A stretch of DNA of 64,000 nt, taken from contig NZ_CP132942.1 of NCBI RefSeq assembly GCF_040359615.1, positions 2,914,001-2,978,000 on the forward strand, given 5' to 3'. Below the pieces are notes generated by a model. It had not been told where the DNA came from, searched no databases, and saw only the letters and a program-made list of their open reading frames with translations. Position numbers and translations under genes: made by a program. The DNA comes from Tunturibacter psychrotolerans (GTDB lineage: Bacteria > Acidobacteriota > Terriglobia > Terriglobales > Acidobacteriaceae). Shown here piece after piece: positions 45,254 through 54,395 of this stretch. Each line of letters opens with the position of its first letter. Position 1 is the stretch's first letter.

Positions 45254-45796
45254 ATGTTGAGTGTCTTTTCAAAATTCAAAGCGGCTAGCAGAACTTCTTT
45301 TTTTACCCTGTACTGGATATGTCTCGCCAATAGCGCACTCGCAGCCTGCTACAACACACCAACTACGGCGATTGACGCGGGCTCCTTGACTTCGTCGTCT
45401 TCGTTATCGGAGAGCGGCGGCTATCGAGTGGAGAGAATTCAGTCGGATCCGGTGCTAAGACAGACCTGGGCAATGGTCATTCGTTGCGATCATCCCGAAT
45501 GGCCAGCGGTTGCCGTTCCACTGCGGGATTCAAGCTTACCGTTACGACTCAGAGAGCTTGAAAGTGCCAAGAATATTCCGGCATCTGTTGTAATTCGTGC
45601 CGGCGAAATTGTCAGGCTGTGGAGGCAAGAGACCTCTTTGCGGATTGAAGTTGCCGGAATCTCAGAAGGGAATGGGGCATTGGGCGACCATATTAAAGTC
45701 CGACTATTGCGCAGAAATACCGTCGACGGCCAGTCTATAGAAGAACAACTCTCCGGTATCGTTCGAGGGCCGTCTGATGTGGAGATGAAGCCATGA
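45254..45796 (+). CDS. flgA: FlgA-like P-ring assembly chaperone
   Basis: A 180-residue exported protein with a signal peptide (about 1-31, ending ANSALAA) and a C-terminal SAF-like half: IPASVVIRAGEIVRLWRQETSLRIEVAGISEGNGALGDHIKVRLL, as in FlgA, which helps the P-ring protein FlgI assemble in the periplasm. It is shorter than typical FlgA (about 210-240). The ATG is chosen over an in-frame GTG six bases earlier because GTAGGTGG precedes it. It overlaps flgH by four bases (ATGA). Confidence 0.8.
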   Translation: MLSVFSKFKAASRTSFFTLYWICLANSALAACYNTPTTAIDAGSLTSSSSLSESGGYRVERIQSDPVLRQTWAMVIRCDHPEWPAVAVPLRDSSLPLRLRELESAKNIPASVVIRAGEIVRLWRQETSLRIEVAGISEGNGALGDHIKVRLLRRNTVDGQSIEEQLSGIVRGPSDVEMKP

Positions 45797-46632
45797 GAAA
45801 AAAATCGCGGACGAAGTCAGCTTCCAATCCGATGCAGCTGCCACAACGTGAGAAGGTCGAGAATCTTACAAAAAAATCGTTATTGACTCTAATCGACAAC
45901 AACGAAATAGATCGTTTTGTTTCGATAGCCGTTGCAATGTTGATGGTGTTTTTGTCGCTATCCCCATTGCAGGCGCAGACCGAGGCGATCCATAAATTGA
46001 TCGAGCCAAAACCTAATGTGGCCGCTGCGTCCTTATCTTCTTATCTCGAAAGGGTACGCGCGGAAAACTCCAACGTTCAGCCTGCCCCGGGATCGATCTG
46101 GACTGACAATGGAAGACTCACTCGCATCAATACGGACGTGCGGGCTATGCGACCACATGATTTGATCTCGGTCGTGGTCTCCGAAAGCCTGGCAGCGTCG
46201 ACGGACGGTACGGTAAAGAACTCGCGGGCGTCCAACGCGAGTTCCTCCATTTCAGGTCTTATCGGTACACTGCATGCCGGTAACGCGTTGCAGAACTTGA
46301 TCAACCAAACATCTTCATCAGGACTCAATGCGCAGGGGACAAGTGCAACGAATTCGAGTTTGAGCACCACGTTTGGAGGACAAGTGATTGAGGTTCTTTC
46401 AAATGGGATGCTAGTGATTGAGGCGGCTCGGCAGGTGGAGTTTAGCCAACAAACGCAGACAATCATTCTGAGAGGGCTAGTCCGTCCTGAGGATATCTCT
46501 CAACAGAATCAGGTTCTTTCTACCGCGATCTCTAGTTTGGAGCTGGAAGTACGCGGGAAGGGAATTATCAACGACTATACCCATCGACAAAACGTCCTGG
46601 TTCGTCTACTACAAAAAGTATTGGTTTTCTAG
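45793..46632 (+). CDS. flgH: Flagellar L-ring protein FlgH
   Basis: A 279-residue outer-membrane ring protein. Internal hydrophobic segment (about 46-62, VSIAVAMLMVFLSLSPLQAQ) acts as signal, so the first 45 residues form an unusual cytoplasmic-type extension. FlgH motifs are SIWTDNGRLTRINTDVRAMRPHDLISVVVSES and NGMLVIEAARQVEFSQQTQTIILRGLVRPEDI. No lipobox cysteine was seen near the signal end, unlike many FlgH proteins. The start codon overlaps flgA. Confidence 0.92.
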   Translation: MRKKSRTKSASNPMQLPQREKVENLTKKSLLTLIDNNEIDRFVSIAVAMLMVFLSLSPLQAQTEAIHKLIEPKPNVAAASLSSYLERVRAENSNVQPAPGSIWTDNGRLTRINTDVRAMRPHDLISVVVSESLAASTDGTVKNSRASNASSSISGLIGTLHAGNALQNLINQTSSSGLNAQGTSATNSSLSTTFGGQVIEVLSNGMLVIEAARQVEFSQQTQTIILRGLVRPEDISQQNQVLSTAISSLELEVRGKGIINDYTHRQNVLVRLLQKVLVF

Positions 46633-46643
46633 TGAGGAATTCT

Positions 46644-47819
46644 ATGCAAGTAGCTAACAAGCCGAAAAAGCCAGATTTGCAGGAATTCCTCCTAAGACTC
46701 CCGGCCTCATTTGCATGCTTCTTGATTCTGGCTGTTGCCTCGGCTGCTTTTGCTCTTTCTTCCGACCCGACAACATCTGTACCAAGGCAAGCCCGCGTCA
46801 AAGATATCGCTTCGATCGAGGGTATTCGCGACAACCAATTGGTTGGATACGGCATAGTCGTTGGTCTGCAGGGTACTGGCGACAGTCAGCAAACAACTTT
46901 TCCTGCCCAAACATTGGCGTCTACGTTGCTCCGCATGGGGGTCAGCGTTCCAGCAGCGGCAATTCGAGTACAGAATCTCGCTGCAGTCTTTGTTTCTGCG
47001 ACGTTGCCACCCTTTGCTCGTCCAGGTACCAAACTCGATATTACCGTCTCCTCCGCAGGTGATGCGAGGAGCCTCGAGGGTGGGTTGCTTCTGATGACTC
47101 CTCTTTATGGAGCAGACGGCAAAATTTATGCGCAGGCGCAGGGACCATTGGTTGTTGGTGGCTATTCGGTCAACGTGAATGGAAATGTAAAACAATACAA
47201 TCACCCCAATACTGCTCGAGTCCCTTTTGGTGCGATGGTGGAACGTGGCGTTCCACTGGATTTGGATGGAAAAAAACAGTTTTCACTCTTATTGAATGAT
47301 GCTGACTTCCGTGGAGCAGAGGCCATGGCCCTCGCGATCAATCGTTCGTTGGGGCGACCTGCCGCACACGTTCTCGATAGTCGGAGAATCGATCTGCTGG
47401 TCGGAGAGGGTGAAGAGATCCCGGCCCTACTGGCTCAGGTCGAATCAATAGAGGTACCTGTCTTTCCTCGAGCGAAGGTGGTTGTCAATGAGCGTACAGG
47501 AACCGTAGTTATTGGGGGAACGGTGGTGTTGCAGCCGGTGTCTATCCTTCACGGGGGACTAGCCGTCAACGTGGTGAGCGAGTTTCAGGTCTCGCAGCCA
47601 AATGCATTTTCCTCAGGTGGCACAACGCAGGTCGTGCAGCAGACGCGAGTTGATGCCCAGGATAAACCGGTGAACCGAATCGAGCTAAAGCAAGGAGCGA
47701 CGGTGGATGACCTAGTTCGAAGCCTCCAGATGATTGGAGCCTCAGCGCGCGATGTTATCTCGATCCTCCAGGCAATGAAGTCTGCAGGCGCACTAGAAGC
47801 GGAGATTGAAGTCCTATGA
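46644..47819 (+). CDS. flgI: Flagellar P-ring protein FlgI
   Basis: A 391-residue periplasmic ring protein. The N-terminus is a long signal-like region (about 14-35), followed by RVKDIASIEGIRDNQLVGYGIVVGLQGTGDSQ, which is the family start, and GTVVIGGTVVLQPVSILHGGLAVNV near the C-terminus. The ATG at 46644 is preferred to a GTG twelve bases earlier because AGGA precedes it. The next gene begins four bases before its stop. Confidence 0.94.
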   Translation: MQVANKPKKPDLQEFLLRLPASFACFLILAVASAAFALSSDPTTSVPRQARVKDIASIEGIRDNQLVGYGIVVGLQGTGDSQQTTFPAQTLASTLLRMGVSVPAAAIRVQNLAAVFVSATLPPFARPGTKLDITVSSAGDARSLEGGLLLMTPLYGADGKIYAQAQGPLVVGGYSVNVNGNVKQYNHPNTARVPFGAMVERGVPLDLDGKKQFSLLLNDADFRGAEAMALAINRSLGRPAAHVLDSRRIDLLVGEGEEIPALLAQVESIEVPVFPRAKVVVNERTGTVVIGGTVVLQPVSILHGGLAVNVVSEFQVSQPNAFSSGGTTQVVQQTRVDAQDKPVNRIELKQGATVDDLVRSLQMIGASARDVISILQAMKSAGALEAEIEVL

Positions 47820-48106
47820 AGATAGATCCGGATATCTCACGCTTACCTACCGCGGAGGCCCAAAGACAAGCCAAGCTAGTGGATGCCGCACAACAATTTG
47901 AGGCGACGATGTTACAGGAATTGCTGAAGCCAATGCAGCACGGCCAGAGTAGTTGGGGAGACGAACAGAAGAGCGAAGACTCAGCCTCGGACACCATCAG
48001 CAGCTTTGGTACCGAAGCAATTGCCAAAGCCATATCGAAGGGTGGTGGCTTTGGGATCGCTCGGCGGGTGGTTGAACAGGTCACCCAGGAGCATCAACGA
48101 CGCTGA
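47816..48106 (+). CDS. FlgJ-like rod-binding protein (N-terminal domain only)
   Basis: A 96-residue protein with the FlgJ rod-binding signature AAQQFEATMLQELLKPMQ and SSFGTEAIAKAISKGGGFGIARRVVEQV. The muramidase domain of full FlgJ is missing, so another lytic enzyme must open the peptidoglycan. Short rod-binding proteins of this type are common outside Gammaproteobacteria. It overlaps flgI by four bases. Confidence 0.85.
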   Translation: MKIDPDISRLPTAEAQRQAKLVDAAQQFEATMLQELLKPMQHGQSSWGDEQKSEDSASDTISSFGTEAIAKAISKGGGFGIARRVVEQVTQEHQRR

Positions 48107-48176
48107 AAAAGAAAATTGTCGAGTACTAAAGTTTGCGGTTTGGATGCCGATACAGTCAAGTAGACGGAGGCTGATC

Positions 48177-48485
48177 ATGAGCTATACGAGTGGAATCGGC
48201 GGTCAACAGACAGGCAACGCGATCACTCCATCTGGGACACAGCCAGTTGTCTCGGTGGATACGTCCGGAATCGCGGCCGATAAGCATGAAGTACTGAGCG
48301 CAAGTATGGCACACGTCGATGAGACGGCTGTGAGTTCGACGGGAGGGCTCGTATTACAGGCTCTGGAAGCGTCAGACACGCGAACTGCGAAGGTTTTATC
48401 CTTGCAGGAGGCGATCGCCGTTGGGAGCTACACAGTTTCATCGTCCGACGTGGCAAACAAAATCATTCAATCCTTACTGAAATAA
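48177..48485 (+). CDS. FlgM-like anti-sigma factor candidate
   Basis: A 102-residue, mostly polar protein. Its C-terminal part, LSLQEAIAVGSYTVSSSDVANKIIQSLL, fits the FlgM pattern (I-x-x-G-x-Y-x-V-x-x-x-x-V-A-x-x-I-I), which binds the flagellar sigma factor FliA. The N-terminal half is low complexity and disordered-looking, also typical of FlgM. ACGGAGG precedes the ATG. Position between the rod and hook-associated genes is the usual one for flgM. The call is from pattern and context. Confidence 0.75.
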   Translation: MSYTSGIGGQQTGNAITPSGTQPVVSVDTSGIAADKHEVLSASMAHVDETAVSSTGGLVLQALEASDTRTAKVLSLQEAIAVGSYTVSSSDVANKIIQSLLK

Positions 48486-48652
48486 CGATGGCAATTGATC
48501 GAACAGTCCTTGCGAAATGCAGCATCGTATGTGGCCAAACTATCGCCAGCTCAATTTCCGGTAGAGAACTAGTTGCTTGAACTCATCCACAAAATTTGGA
48601 TCCGAATCTGGTTTCAATTTTACCGCCTGCACAGGAGAAACACGGGACACCA

Positions 48653-50065
48653 ATGGGTACGCTTACATCACTACTAAATATAGCCAGCGAAGCGTTACTG
48701 GCAGATCAGGCCGCGCTGAACGCGACCGCCAACAACGTCGCAAATCAGAATACACCTGGCTATACACGCGAGGTTGTGAGTTTTCAGTCGGGGGATTCAG
48801 TTTCTCTAAGCGGGGAGTCTCAGAGCTCGGGCGTAACCGCTACTGTTTCGTCTCTGAGGGATCGAGTCCTCGAACAGCGCGTGCAACAGCAAACGCAGAC
48901 GACGGCTCAGAGTGCAGCACTTCAAACCGCTTTGCAGCAGGTTGAAAACATATTCGGGCTGACCTCGACTTCGACGGGTTCGGGAGCGGTAGCTTCGTCG
49001 CAGCTTGGTACTGCGATCAACGGTTTCTTCAGCTCTTTGTCTTCCTTAGAGGGTAATCCGTCTGATACAGCAACCCGACAGAAAGTACTAACTGCCGCGA
49101 GCGCGTTAGCTGGTGCCTTCAATACTGCATCGAGTCAGCTTTCGCAGATATCAACCAGTCTCAATCAGCAAGTCAGCGGTGATGTGGGTCAGATAAATAC
49201 CCTCACGTCTTCGATAGCTTCTCTTAACTCTAAGATTGCTAGCCTCAGTCCTAACGGGGATGCTGGCACTCTCGAAGACCAGCGGCAAGAGGATATCGAT
49301 CAACTGTCTCAACTCGTTGGTTTGGACCAGATTTCAACTTCACAGAATGGAATATCTTTGACAACCAGCGGCGGCGCGGTTTTGGTCAGCGGTAATCAAT
49401 CATTCCAAGTGAGCACGACACAGGCAGGAGGAAATACAAATGTTCTGGCAGGTGATCCCCCTCAGGACGTGACCTCAAATCTCAACGGTGGAGACTTGGG
49501 TGGAGCTTTGCAAGCGAGGGACCAGTATTTGCCGACTTATTCGTCGGCGTTAGATAACTTAGCCTCTGCGCTTGGAACTGCGGTAAATCAACAGAACGAG
49601 CAGGGAGTTGACAGTAGTGGAAACCCAGGTTTAGCAATCTTCAGTCTTCCAGGTGGCGCGGCCGGTGCCGCAGCGTCGATCTCCGTATCCGCAACTTCCC
49701 CTGGAGCCGTAGCCGCGGCCACTGCTGGCGAGGGATCTTCGGGCAATAATAATGCTACGGCGCTTGCCGATCTTTCCACAACGAATGTGGTCGGGAGCCA
49801 GACCGCCACAGGCTTCCTCGCTTTATTCCTCGATCAGGTCGGCAGTGACGCTTCTGGTGTAACAACGGATAATGCAACACAACAGGCTGCGCTCACTCAG
49901 CTCACTACGCAGCGTGATTCGCTCTCGAGCGTGTCTTCCGATCAAGAGGCGTCGAACTTAACGCAATTTCAACGCTCCTATCAAGCGGCGTCTCAGGTGT
50001 TCTCTATCGTTGATACTCTGATGGCGAGCTCAATCAATCTTGGTGTAGAGACTACAGTGACCTAG
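48653..50065 (+). CDS. flgK: Flagellar hook-associated protein FlgK
   Basis: A 470-residue hook-filament junction protein. The N-terminus is SLLNIASEALLADQAALNATANNVANQNTPGYTREV and the C-terminal helix SNLTQFQRSYQAASQVFSIVDTLM, both diagnostic for FlgK; the middle is Ser/Thr/Ala-rich. Start ATG at 48653 with GGAG about 20 bases upstream and GGGACACCA nearer; the frame is open further upstream. Followed by flgL. Confidence 0.9.
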   Translation: MGTLTSLLNIASEALLADQAALNATANNVANQNTPGYTREVVSFQSGDSVSLSGESQSSGVTATVSSLRDRVLEQRVQQQTQTTAQSAALQTALQQVENIFGLTSTSTGSGAVASSQLGTAINGFFSSLSSLEGNPSDTATRQKVLTAASALAGAFNTASSQLSQISTSLNQQVSGDVGQINTLTSSIASLNSKIASLSPNGDAGTLEDQRQEDIDQLSQLVGLDQISTSQNGISLTTSGGAVLVSGNQSFQVSTTQAGGNTNVLAGDPPQDVTSNLNGGDLGGALQARDQYLPTYSSALDNLASALGTAVNQQNEQGVDSSGNPGLAIFSLPGGAAGAAASISVSATSPGAVAAATAGEGSSGNNNATALADLSTTNVVGSQTATGFLALFLDQVGSDASGVTTDNATQQAALTQLTTQRDSLSSVSSDQEASNLTQFQRSYQAASQVFSIVDTLMASSINLGVETTVT

Positions 50066-50119
50066 GAAAACGCGGCACTCTTCGGCTTGCCTAACCAACT
50101 AAGAATCAGGAGCGCACAC

Positions 50120-51022
50120 TTGCGAGTAGATCCGAATTACTTTAGCACTCTGACTGGGGCACTCAATCAGTCCAGTTCCATGATCAACAACCTAACGTCC
50201 GAACTATCGAGTGGGTTGAGTGTTCAGTCGCTTCAGGACAATCCGGTCGCTGTTGCGCAAAGTACCCTTCTGGCAAGTCAGATCGATCAGACGGACACAT
50301 TCGTTCAATCAGCTTCTGGAGAAGCTTCGATGATGCAGGTTGCCGACTCTACTTTGGGTGACGTGGTGGCTCAGGTGACGCAGGCACTCTCGCTCGCCGT
50401 CGAAGGCAGTAACGGTACGCAGAACGCGGCAGACAATGCTAGCGTCGCTCAGTCTCTTAGCGGAATTCTCAGTGAAGTGGTCTCGCTGGCGAACACCAGC
50501 TATCAGGGGCAATACCTATTTAGCGGCAGTCAGGGATCAGTTCAACCTTTTACGCTGAACACGACCACTACTCCTCCAACAGCCACCTACGCTGGCGACA
50601 CTAATGTGCAATTCATTGAGGTACCAGGCGGACAGAAGCTTCAGATCAATCTACCCGGCTCTTCAGTTTTCGGTTCGGGAGCTACCGGGATTGTTGGCGC
50701 ATTGAGTCAATTGATCGGCGATATTTCGGGTGGTGCCTCGACTGCGAGCATCACGACCGATACTGCTGCTTTGAACACAGCTCTTGGCCAGTTATCCGAT
50801 CAGCGGAGCACTCTCGACAGCTCTTTGAGTCGACTCAACTCCGCCACTACGTTCGCGCAAACCACAGAAAGCCAACTTGAGTTGACGCAAGGCGGCCTGG
50901 TCTCTGCAAATCCCGAGGTCGTGGCGACGCAACTGTCGTCTGCGGAAACCCAACACCAGGCCTTGTTGAGTGTCATTAACAACTTGGGGAACCAAGAGGA
51001 CTTATTTCAGCTTATGAGGTAG
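50120..51022 (+). CDS. flgL: Flagellar hook-associated protein FlgL
   Basis: A 300-residue junction protein with flagellin-like ends: RVDPNYFSTLTGALNQSSSMINNLTSELSSGLSV at the N-terminus, the loop SYQGQYLFSGSQGSVQPF, and VVATQLSSAETQHQALLSVINNLGNQEDLFQLM at the C-terminus. The start is a TTG with AGGAG at 50107-50111; the frame upstream is open but not FlgL-like. Last gene of the flagellar block; hook and motor genes are not in the window. Confidence 0.92.
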   Translation: MRVDPNYFSTLTGALNQSSSMINNLTSELSSGLSVQSLQDNPVAVAQSTLLASQIDQTDTFVQSASGEASMMQVADSTLGDVVAQVTQALSLAVEGSNGTQNAADNASVAQSLSGILSEVVSLANTSYQGQYLFSGSQGSVQPFTLNTTTTPPTATYAGDTNVQFIEVPGGQKLQINLPGSSVFGSGATGIVGALSQLIGDISGGASTASITTDTAALNTALGQLSDQRSTLDSSLSRLNSATTFAQTTESQLELTQGGLVSANPEVVATQLSSAETQHQALLSVINNLGNQEDLFQLMR

Positions 51023-51152
51023 GTAGAGTATGCGCCTTTGATCGCCATCTCTCGAACGAATGCGATCCTGGTTCGTTCTGTGTGACGAATCTCCATTTTC
51101 AGGCGATCGGAGTTAGACTCTCCATTCGCGTCGGAATCTGTGCCGTTCAAAG

Positions 51153-52022
51153 CTAAGCGAAATTGCTGTCGTCCCCTCCACCCGACCCGTCGTCACCAAA
51201 ATCGCTGTCGTCATCGAACGAAGCATCATCAGTAGACGTGTCCGAATCGAAGCTCGCGTCATCGACAGAGTTAGAACTATCCGAACCATAGAGGGAGTCT
51301 CGATCGCTCGAAGAAGCGTCGGAGGAGCCACGCGATCCGAGGTCCCGATCTTCCTGCTGACCAAGTGACTTCTCATCGGCAGAGACGTCGCGTCCGCCAC
51401 GATCATCGCCATAGTAGTTGTTGACGATCTCTTCGGTAGGACGCTGGCTTCCATCGAAGCTCCCAAATCCTTGGCCACCGCCATATCCAGCTTCATGCCC
51501 AAATCCGTGCATCAGTGATTCGAAGCCTTGAAAGGCTAGCGCTCCTGCAGCGACCCCGGTCGCGGTCTGGAGAGCACCCCTCAGAAATCCACCTCCTCCC
51601 ATCCCTTGTGGCGCTCCGTACTGAGGAGGAGCGCCATACTGTGGCGGAGGAGCACCATACCCACCCACGGGAGCATACTGTGGATTCGCAGGCTGTTGAG
51701 GATAGGTCTGTGGTGGAGGTGGGGGGGCCGGTTGGTCGTCATGCCGTCCAAGCAAATTGCCCAAAAAGCTTGTCGAGTGTTTCGGCTCAGGAATCTGTTG
51801 CATCTGTTCAACCTGTGCCCTTGCCTGCGTCAGTTGTGTTTGCGCTTGCTCCAGCGCATACTTCTGCACCAGCACAGTCTGGGCCAGAATGTAGAGAGCG
51901 TCCGGGTTCCGTCCCAAACCCTGCTGCAGCATCTGTTCCGCATCCATATCTTTCTCTGCAAGTTGTGTTTTCTCAACTCGGTCGATCAGACCGCTGATCA
52001 TGTCCTGTTCCTGAGGAGTCAT
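51153..52022 (-). CDS. DUF2076 family protein
   Basis: A 289-residue protein whose N-terminus (MTPQEQDMISGLIDRVEKTQLAEKDMDAEQML) is the mark of DUF2076, an uncharacterised coiled-coil family. A coiled segment (about 55-75, QAQTQLTQARAQVEQMQQ) is followed by Gln/Pro/Tyr-rich repeats (about 90-130) and a Gly-rich hydrophobic segment (about 135-165). The last third is Asp/Ser/Gly-rich (DDASFDSDTSTDDASFDDDS). In other bacteria the family occurs near protein-quality genes, but no role is established. Faces the flagellar block. Confidence 0.82.
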   Translation of the reverse strand: MTPQEQDMISGLIDRVEKTQLAEKDMDAEQMLQQGLGRNPDALYILAQTVLVQKYALEQAQTQLTQARAQVEQMQQIPEPKHSTSFLGNLLGRHDDQPAPPPPPQTYPQQPANPQYAPVGGYGAPPPQYGAPPQYGAPQGMGGGGFLRGALQTATGVAAGALAFQGFESLMHGFGHEAGYGGGQGFGSFDGSQRPTEEIVNNYYGDDRGGRDVSADEKSLGQQEDRDLGSRGSSDASSSDRDSLYGSDSSNSVDDASFDSDTSTDDASFDDDSDFGDDGSGGGDDSNFA

Positions 52023-52167
52023 CTTTCACCCTTTCCGTTATCTTGCTCAGCTACTTACAGCGTCGCACAAATTAGGACACTAACACTAGACCGTCGACCT
52101 GATGGACGCACCATACGTCCGAATGTCGCTATTGGCATATCGACCTTCTGATGATTTGTTAGTTGTT

Positions 52168-54045
52168 TTACTCGGTGGCGCGCAGGACCACGATGGTCTC
52201 GTCGTCGAAGTGGGCCGTTCCGGATTGAAAATCGTTGACGGCCTGGAGTATGGCGTTCACTGTGAACTGCGCAGTCGGGTGATGCTGCGATTCGAGGAGT
52301 TGAGTGAGGCGTTCGTCGCCGAACATCTCATTGGTGGCGTTGACGGCATCTACGATGCCGTCGGAGAAGAAGACGATGAGATCGCCAGGGCGGGTGGAGA
52401 GGGTAAACTCCTCATATTCGGCGTTGGGGAAGAGGCCCAGGGGGAAGCCTTCAGCCTGGATGGTGCGGACGCTTGGGGGTTTTGTGATGTCTGAATTGGC
52501 CGCCACGAAGAGAGGCTGGACGGAGCCGGCGTTGGCGATCTGAAGGGTTTGGTTGCTGTCGTCCCAGACTGCCATGAGCATAGTGACGTACTGGGAGTCG
52601 AGCTTGCGCTCCTGGAGTTGGTCGTTGAGGGCGGTAAGCATCGCCGCGGGTGAAAGGTGTTGGGGGGCGAGGGAACGTAGTATGCCGCTGACCAGCGCCG
52701 CGTAGAGAGCCGCAGGCGCAGCCTTGCCGCTGACGTCTCCTACGGCGATGGCGATGCGTCCGGCGCCGTAGTCGAGATAGTCGAAGACATCGCCTCCGAT
52801 GGAGCGGGCCGCCACGAACTCGGAGGCGATCTCGGCTCGCTGAAGTTTGGGAGGCCGAGAGGGCATGAGACGGAGCTGAACCTGGCGCGCCATGTCGAGG
52901 TCACGCTCCATGCGCTGCTCCTCTTCGTGGATGCGCTGGTAGAGGCGGGCGTTGGCAATGCTGATGGCGACCTGCGAGGCGAGAGTGGAGAGGGTTCGCT
53001 GGTGGTCCTCGTTGTAGTAGTTGACGCGAGTGTGCTCGAGGTCGAGGACGCCGATGACTTCGCCCTTGTAGACGAGGGGGATGGCCAGTTCGGAGCGTAC
53101 CTCTGGGTTGGCTTCGACGTAACGTGGGTCTTTGCGGACGTCGGATGCGAGGATGGGTTCGCGTAGTTGGGCGGCGGTACCGATGAGGCCTTCGCCGAGA
53201 GCGATGGTGCGTTCTCGGGTGACGCGCTCGCCGAAGCGGGAGGAGAAGCGGTGCTCGAAGAGCTGGGTGCGATCGTTCCACAGGAGAATGGTGAACATGT
53301 GGAAGTCGATGACGCGCTTGAGGAGCTGGCCGATGCGCTCAAGAAGGTCGTCGGGATCGAGGATGCTGGTGATCTCGCGGGAGATGTCGTTAAGGACGGC
53401 GAGGGTTTGCGCCTGGCGCGAGACGCGGGTGTAAAGGCGAGCGTTCTCGATGGCGATGGCCATGCGCGAGGCGACCAGCTCGAGGAGGCGCTGATGCTCC
53501 ATCGTGAAGTAACCGATGGTTTCAGACTGCAGATCGAGGACGCCGATGACCTTGTTCTTGACTACGAGCGGAACGGCGAGTTCGGAGCGGACTGCGGGAT
53601 TCGCGTCGATGTAGTTCTCCTGCGTGGTGACGTCTTCGACGAGGAGAGATTTGCGTTGGAGAGCGGCTTGACCGGAGACTCCGCGGCCGAGCTTGATGCG
53701 GAGGCGCTCGATCTCGCTGGAATGGCCGATCTGGAAGCGCATGCGGAGATCTTGTGAGCGCTCATTGATGAGCAGGATCGCGAAGATTTTGTAGTCGATG
53801 ACGGCGCGGACGAGGTCGGCGACCCGGTGCATGAGGGTGTTGAGGTCGAGAGTGGTGTTGAGGGCGTCGGCGAGTTTGTGGAGGAATGCGACCTGAAGGG
53901 GTTCGACGCGAATTTTTGGGTCGGCGGCGTGGGGGTGAAAGAGTTGCGGGGTGGGAGGGCGGTAGTCTCCCTCGTAAGGGTGCTCGGGCTCGGGCGCTTC
54001 GGGGCCGGTGGGTGGAGTCGCGCTCGGTTTGATCGGGGAAGACAT
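52168..54045 (-). CDS. GAF-GAF-PP2C (SpoIIE-type) phosphatase
   Basis: A 625-residue signalling phosphatase. Two GAF domains (about 57-195 and 230-370) carry the repeated pattern VRSELAVPLVVKNKVIGVLDLQSE and VRSELAIPLVYKGEVIGVLDLE. A SpoIIE-type PP2C catalytic domain (about 395-620) keeps its metal aspartates: SIGGDVFDYLDY, VAVGDVSGKAAPAALYAAL, FFSDGIVDAV and DDETIVVLRA. The GAFs probably sense a small ligand or redox state and control dephosphorylation of an anti-anti-sigma factor; none is linked. The sequence differs from the divergent phosphatase at 19206, which lacks key residues. Confidence 0.92.
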   Translation of the reverse strand: MSSPIKPSATPPTGPEAPEPEHPYEGDYRPPTPQLFHPHAADPKIRVEPLQVAFLHKLADALNTTLDLNTLMHRVADLVRAVIDYKIFAILLINERSQDLRMRFQIGHSSEIERLRIKLGRGVSGQAALQRKSLLVEDVTTQENYIDANPAVRSELAVPLVVKNKVIGVLDLQSETIGYFTMEHQRLLELVASRMAIAIENARLYTRVSRQAQTLAVLNDISREITSILDPDDLLERIGQLLKRVIDFHMFTILLWNDRTQLFEHRFSSRFGERVTRERTIALGEGLIGTAAQLREPILASDVRKDPRYVEANPEVRSELAIPLVYKGEVIGVLDLEHTRVNYYNEDHQRTLSTLASQVAISIANARLYQRIHEEEQRMERDLDMARQVQLRLMPSRPPKLQRAEIASEFVAARSIGGDVFDYLDYGAGRIAIAVGDVSGKAAPAALYAALVSGILRSLAPQHLSPAAMLTALNDQLQERKLDSQYVTMLMAVWDDSNQTLQIANAGSVQPLFVAANSDITKPPSVRTIQAEGFPLGLFPNAEYEEFTLSTRPGDLIVFFSDGIVDAVNATNEMFGDERLTQLLESQHHPTAQFTVNAILQAVNDFQSGTAHFDDETIVVLRATE

Positions 54046-54222
54046 TTCTGCTTTCCGTTGATCTTACCGGGTGAGGTGGGGTTTGGGGAGTGCTGGCCGG
54101 AACTCCTTTGATTGTGGCTAATCAGATTCTCCGATAGTGTCTTTCACCTTCATTGCGTGTGCGTGAACGATCTTCAGGTTGGTCTCACTGATGCGCTGGC
54201 GCGCCTGGTTCAGTCTCTATTG

Positions 54223-54350
54223 CCCCCCACCCCCCCCCCGGGGTACCCCTTGCTAAGTTACTTTGTTTGTTGCGTTTGCGAAACTATGCGCTTGTAAAAA
54301 TGTCATTCAAAAGGGGTTAGAGGTAAATTCGTCAATCGAAAAGGGTTAGG
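54223..54350 (-). repeat. Element C, copy 2 (reverse orientation)
   Basis: Read on the minus strand: CTAACCCTTTTCGATTGACGAATTTACCTCTAACCCCTTTT-type tandem unit, then an AT-rich spacer, then GGGGTACCCCGGGGGG with a G10 run. The order matches copy 1 at 42429-42552. The G-rich end lies 180 bases upstream of the GAF-PP2C start. Confidence 0.6.
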
Positions 54351-54359
54351 GGACTGGGT

Positions 54360-54395
54360 AAAACGAAGCGGCCCCATTTGATCGGGGCCGCTTCG
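54360..54395 (-). terminator. Intrinsic terminator of deoC
   Basis: Perfect 12 bp stem CGAAGCGGCCCC / GGGGCCGCTTCG (54364-54375 and 54384-54395) with an 8-base loop; on the minus strand it is followed by TTTTACCC. Confidence 0.8.

Noticed and set aside
48583..48591. TCATCCACA, one mismatch from a DnaA box, near the skew switch
   Set aside because: Single imperfect site with no companion boxes or AT-rich unwinding region; not enough for an origin.
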